Assembly (NCBI GenBank): GCA_028564705.1
Contig: JAPXFQ010002662.1
Location: forward strand, 1,860,001 to 1,924,000
Reading direction: 5' to 3'
DNA length: 64,000 bases
DNA from: Apricaphanius iberus
Taxonomy: Eukaryota; Chordata; Actinopteri; Cyprinodontiformes; Aphaniidae
Part shown: positions 52,801-58,800 of the stretch, in pieces
Position numbering within the stretch: position 1 is the stretch's first letter
Layout of the letters: each line of letters begins with the position of its first letter
Translations under genes and position numbers: made by a program
The notes under the pieces: model-generated
Seen by the model: the letters and a program-made list of their open reading frames with translations, nothing else
What the model was told of the DNA's origin: nothing
The model's database searches: none

Positions 52801-55800
52801 AGACACTCCATCAGGACCTGATGCCTTCTTAATCCTCTGTCTCTGAAATAGTTGGCGCACATCCTGTTCACAGATCGTCAGCGCAGGCAGGGGGTCAGGT
52901 ATGGGGATGGTTTGGGGTGATGCTAGGCCTTTTGTGATGGAGATGGTGGGGGAGGTGGAAGGTGTGAAAGTTGTTTCAAACCTGGAGAAAAAGTCATTGA
53001 GGTCCTCAGCCAGGCGGGGGCTCCCCACAGGGTGGGGGGATGGTCTCCTGTAGTTGGTAATGGTCTGCAGGCCCTTCCAAACTGCAGAAGAGTCGTTGGC
53101 AGAAAAACGCTCCCTCAGTTTTTGGCTGTAGATTCTTTTTCCTGCCTTGATCTCCTTTGTCAGCTTGTTCCTGGCCTGCTTGTACAGGTCCCGATCCCCA
53201 CTCCTGTAGGCCTCCTCCTTGTCCTGGCGTAGCCGTCTCAGTTCTGCAGTGAACCACGGTTTGTTGTTGTTGAACGTGCAGAAGGTTTTGGTTTGCACAC
53301 ACATGTCCTCACAAAAGCTGATGTAAGATGTCACAGTGTCAGTCAGTTCGTCCAGGTCTGAGGCTGCTGCTTCAAAGACGCTCCAGTCAGTGCAGTCAAA
53401 GCAGGCCTGTAACTGCATCTTTGACTCATCTGTCCATCTCTTTACAGTTCTTACTACAGGCTTAGCAGATTTCAGCTTCTGCTTGTAAGATGGGATGAGG
53501 TGGACCAGGCAGTGGTCAGAAAGTCCCAAAGCAGCACGGGGGACAGAGCGATATGCATTCTTTATTGTGGTGTAGCAGTGGTCCAAAGTGTTCATGTCCC
53601 TGGTGGGACACGTCACGTGTTGTCTATATTTAGGCAGTTCAAGTTTGAGATTTGCTCTATTAAAATCCTCGAGAATGATCAGCAGAGAGTCCGGGTGAGT
53701 TTTCTCCACGTCTGTGATCTGGTCGGCGAGGTGATGTAACGCCTCCGTTACACACGCCTGCGGTGGAATGTATACAGCGACCAGCACAAACGAGGCGAAC
53801 TCCCGCGGTGAATAAAATGGTCTACAGTTTATGAAGAAAGACTCTAGGTGAGGGCTGCATGTCTTCTTTAACACTGTGACATCTGTACACCAACCTTCGT
53901 TAATGTAGAAACACGTTCCTCCTCCCTTTGACTTCCCAGACAGATCCGCGCAGCGGTCCGCTCGGAACAGCTGGAAGCGCGGGAGCTGTAGTGCGCTGTC
54001 CGGGATGTGTTCACTGGACCAGGTTTCAGTGAAGCAAAAGGCGGCAGAACGACGAAAGTCTGAGTTCTTGGATAGGAGAAGGAGCAATTCATCCATTTTG
54101 TTAGGCGAACGTTCCCCAGGTGTATGGATGGGAGAGCGGTGCGTAATCCTCGCTGTCGCAATTTAACGAGCACACCAGCTCTTTTCCCACGCCGGCGTCT
54201 CCGTTTAAATCCACAGAGCGCTGCTGCTCCTCCAGTCAGAATCTCCATAAAGTAGTCTGGTTGGTTAAAAACCGGTGAAAAAAGACCGGCACTGGATAGT
54301 CCTATTTGTAGGATTTCCTCTCTGCTCATTTTAATAGCAGAGGGAGTGCAGAAAACTACGCAAAAAAGTAAAATTGTATCAAGTACTAGGGAGCGAAGTA
54401 CCGAGGCGTCCATCCGCGGCGCCATCTTAGATCCATTTCACTGATTATTGTAATGCCCTGCTTTCTGGTCTTCCAAAAAAAGACTACTTCAAGTTTACAG
54501 CTTTTACAAAATTCAGCAGCTCGTGTCCTGACGAAGACCAGGGGGCGAAAGCACATTACACTGGTCTTAAAATCACTGCATTGGCTCCCTGTATGTTTTA
54601 GGATCGATTTTAAGGTTTTTCTAATGGTTTTTAAGTGTCTTAATGGTCTTGGGCCTTCTTATCTGTCAGAAATGATTTTACCATATGAAGCCTCGCGGTC
54701 TCTGTGCTCCTCTGGCAGCCATCTACTTATCATCCCCAAAGTCAGGACACAAAGTCATGGTGAGGCGTTTTTCAATTATTATGGCCCTTACCTCTGAACA
54801 GACTGCCAGAGGACCTCAGAGCAGCAGAGAACGTTCTTGTTTTTAAGAGCAGGCTCAAGGCTTACCTTTTTAGCCGAGCTTTTAACTGATTATTATTTAT
54901 TAATATCTGTTTAATCACTCTGCATGTTTTATTTGATTGAAACTTTAGTTTAGTTTTTAACTGATTTTTATTTATCTGGTTTACAATTTTATCTGATCAC
55001 ATCGTATGATTCTCTTATATTTTCCAATTTGGGAAGCTATCAGTCTTAACTTTTTATCAGTATTTTAATACTTAAACTAATTTTCTAATGTTTATTTTAA
55101 TATTTAACTTATTTTAATCATCCTCCCAGTGTTTTCTCTATGGGAGCCCTTTGCATCTGGGGCGGTGATCAGCTGTGGCTGCCTGGGTGCTCTCCAGGCA
55201 GTGCCTGGGTTAAAGTAGGGGTACCATCCCTCCATCCTATGTGCGCCCTGGGTCAGTGCCTTGGCTCCCATGATGGCGTTTCCTGGCTCATCTGTACTCA
55301 GCCCCTTGTTGCTTTTGCTTACTGTTGCTTTTATGTGTGTGTGCGGGGGCTATAGTGGTGATGATGATTTTATTTTGAGTTTGGGAAGGGTGGGGTTTGT
55401 GGGGTCATTTTAACCTGTAAAGCACTTTGAGAAGCTTTTTAGTTGGGAAGGCGCATTATAAATAAAGTTTGATTGATTGTTTGAAAGGCCAAGCACGTTG
55501 TAGGCTGTTATTCCACCTACATGCAGTCAAAGCTTCTGCTATATCAGCCCATATCCATCTGCATTTCTTCTTATTAACCTGTCTTCTGTCAAAATCCTAC
55601 TCTGATTGTTCATATTAAGCAATTGTCTGGATAATTTATTTAGTTTCGCTTTAAAACCATAATAAATAAAATTGTTTCATAGAATTTTGCTCCAGTGTAG
55701 TGGTATTCTTGATGTGTTTGTTCAAATTTCGAAGGCTGTTGAACAAATAAAAAATGCATTCAGTGATGCCAAAACCACCAAGAGTTTCTAAAAAGGAAAC

Positions 55801-58800
55801 CGTATTTGCTTCATTGGGCTTTTGATTACATTTGATTGGATCTAATCTGTGATGAAAAACAATTTGGTACATCAGGAATCCTTGAAGGTTTTTGAGAGTT
55901 TCTCCAGACCTGGAAAGAACAAGTGTCTTCAATGTGTGATCATCATTTATCAGTCCTATGCTGTATATTTTAGCTCGAGTGTCAAGTGCTCTCAGTGCTG
56001 CCTGCGTGGATGCATGTGAATGTCATGCTTATGAAAGCTCTTTGCATCTTTTATTGCCAGGCACTATATTTAATTGTCAGTGGAACTGTTGAGAGGAAAT
56101 TACTTGATGTATGTTCACGCTGTTGTGGTTTACAAGATTTGTGTTATTTGTATTATTTTATGTGCATTAATCCTGCATATAAAGGAGAGGCAGATTACAC
56201 CTTTCGGACTGCTTTAGGACCCGATAGACCATAATGGCAAAATGGAATGTTACTTTAATGTTATTTGAATACTTTTAGAACCTTTCCTTATGCCTACTTT
56301 CTGTTCTTCCATAGTTTTTTCCTTTTATCCTTCCTACCTTTCTTGGCCGTCCTTGTATCCTTCCTTTGTTTTTGTTTTTATTTCGATCCTTATTTATTTA
56401 TTTTTATTTTTTATTTGTATTTTTTCTTCCTTGTATCTTTCTTTGTGTTCTTACTTCCTTGTGTCCTTCGTTCATTTTTTTTTATCTTTCTCTGTATTTA
56501 TCTACATTTTCTCCTATCTTGTATCATTTCTTCCTTGTATAATTTCTCCCTTTCTTCTTTTTGTCCTTCCTATTGTCCTTGTCTGCTTCCTTTTATGTCA
56601 TCCTTGTTTGCTTCCTCCATTCCCTGTTCTGTTCCTTTTATTCTTTCTTCCTTGTATATTTCTACTTTTATTGTTTCCTTTAATTAAATCTTTCTACTTT
56701 TGTTTGTATTGTTTTATCTACTACTTTTGTTTTTCCCTTCCTCCCTTTTTATGTTTCCTTCCTTTTATCTTCCTCTTTTCTTTCTACCTTTCTGTGTAGC
56801 CACCCTCTCTTTCCTTTTCTTTTTATTTATATCCTTCTTGTATTTTTTCTCCTTTTGTGCCTTGAATCACTCGTTGTACCCACTCTTTCATGTATCATTC
56901 CCTCCTTCGTCCTTTCCTTGTATCCTCCTTGTGCCCATCCTTCCTTGTTTCCAGACTTCCTGGTATCCTTCCAGTCTTCCTTGGTTTGTCAAATACAGTT
57001 TTCTGTTTTGTAATTTATTTTTTAATTTTGTCTACCAAATGTTTTCAGATCCATTGGAGAGGGTTGGGCTAATATATATATGCCTGTTATTATACATTTA
57101 TAAGCAGATTTGTTAAAGAAAACATCTTTAACCCAGGAGCTGAATTTCCGACAGTCAGGAGCAGCTTATCTAATTGTGTTTTCCTATGGGTTTTAGAACA
57201 TAATAAACATTGATAGTTCCCTAATTGGCTTAAGTTTAATGTAGCAGTTGTTATCCTAAAGAAAATTTAGGATGTTGAATCGTTCTTAGTGTCTGACTTT
57301 TTTCTCCTCCTCAGAGGTCTGATGGATGTCTTGTTTATTTTGGGATGATGTTACCGGCCTGTTTATTTGCTCATTTCAGTCTGTCATCATGTCTTTTATG
57401 CTTCTGTTGTTGCTGCAGTGTTTTTGCGGAGCCATAAGAGCATGGAGTCTGTGGATCCCCAGTTCACCATGAGACGGAAGATGGAGCAGCTGCGGGAAGA
57501 GCTGGAGCTCATGGAGCAGCTGAGAGATGTGAGATAACTCCAAGCTCAAATTTTACTTGGGACTGGAGGATATGCAGTGAAATCGGTTTGAAAGGACTTT
57601 TGCTTTGACATATCAGAATAATATGTATTTTCCATATAGACCAAAAGGTTCAGTTTGTGTCTCACCTGGGCACATCTTTTCAAATTTTATTTGCATGCAG
57701 AATGTTAGCTCACATGACTCAAACTGAAATCATTAATGGAGATGGTATGAAATGCAAAGCATTAGAAATCGCCTTATATATAGTAAAAATAACAAATATG
57801 AATTTCGATAAATTTGAAAGGATCATTTTTGAGCACTTTGTAAGAAATTAATAACTGAATCCATTCTTTATCTTCGATTACAGCAAAGCAACCTTGCTAA
57901 AGTATTATAGCATCATGTCTTTAGTTTTGGAGTTTCTGGTTAAGAACCTACCCTCCTTTAAAAATTCAAAAGGGGATCATTTGCAAAGCTTTTCTCACGT
58001 CTAGCTTACTTTAAGTCAGGGTTTTAAACTGGACGTGTTTCCTTTTTCCATTTAGTTCAGTTAAAAAATACTTTATTAATCCCAGAGGGAAATGGAATGT
58101 CATCACAACTCATATTATCCAAGCTTTGAGTTGGAAGAATCTCCAGTAGGGGTCTGTATCACAGCAGATGTGAAGAACCCTCTGACTGAAGACACTCTGA
58201 TAAAGGGGATGTTCAGAGCTTAAAAAGTAAAGGTTTCAGAGTTTATAAACTGCTATTTAATTATTCAGTGCTGATTTTGAAGGCTGAATCTCCTAGATTA
58301 TGATTCTTTACCACACTGCTAAATTACAAGTCAACCACAAAATTGTTTCATGATCTGTGGGAGAAAAACAAACATTCAGCCAGTGTACTGTTGAGGTGTC
58401 TTCCATTTACATGTTTTGCTCTTATGTTTTAAAACAAACAAAAATCTAGAAATGTAGCTCTAGAAGACTGAAATGTTGAAGTAGAAAACCATGTGGGAAC
58501 CATGACCTTAATTCTTCTTCGTAATTGTATTCTTTCTGTTTTCTGCTTTTTCAATTTCATTTTTTCAATTTAACTTATTCTGCCTCCTCAGATCATAGAG
58601 AGCAGACTGAAGGTGGTCTTACCTGAAGACCTCGGTTCTTCTTTAATGGACGGCGTCGTGCTCTGCCATCTGGCCAATCACATTCGCCCGCGCTCTGTGG
58701 TCAGCATCCATGTCCCCTCACCTGCAGTGGTATGTCTTAGAACATCAGCTAAATCATCCAATTGAGTGATAAAATCTTACATGGATGGTCTTTCTAATTC

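Noticed and set aside
56265..57116. Open frames of 138-169 codons rich in Phe, Leu and Ser
   Set aside because: They arise from a long T/C-rich tract, are not splice-framed and resemble no membrane protein.
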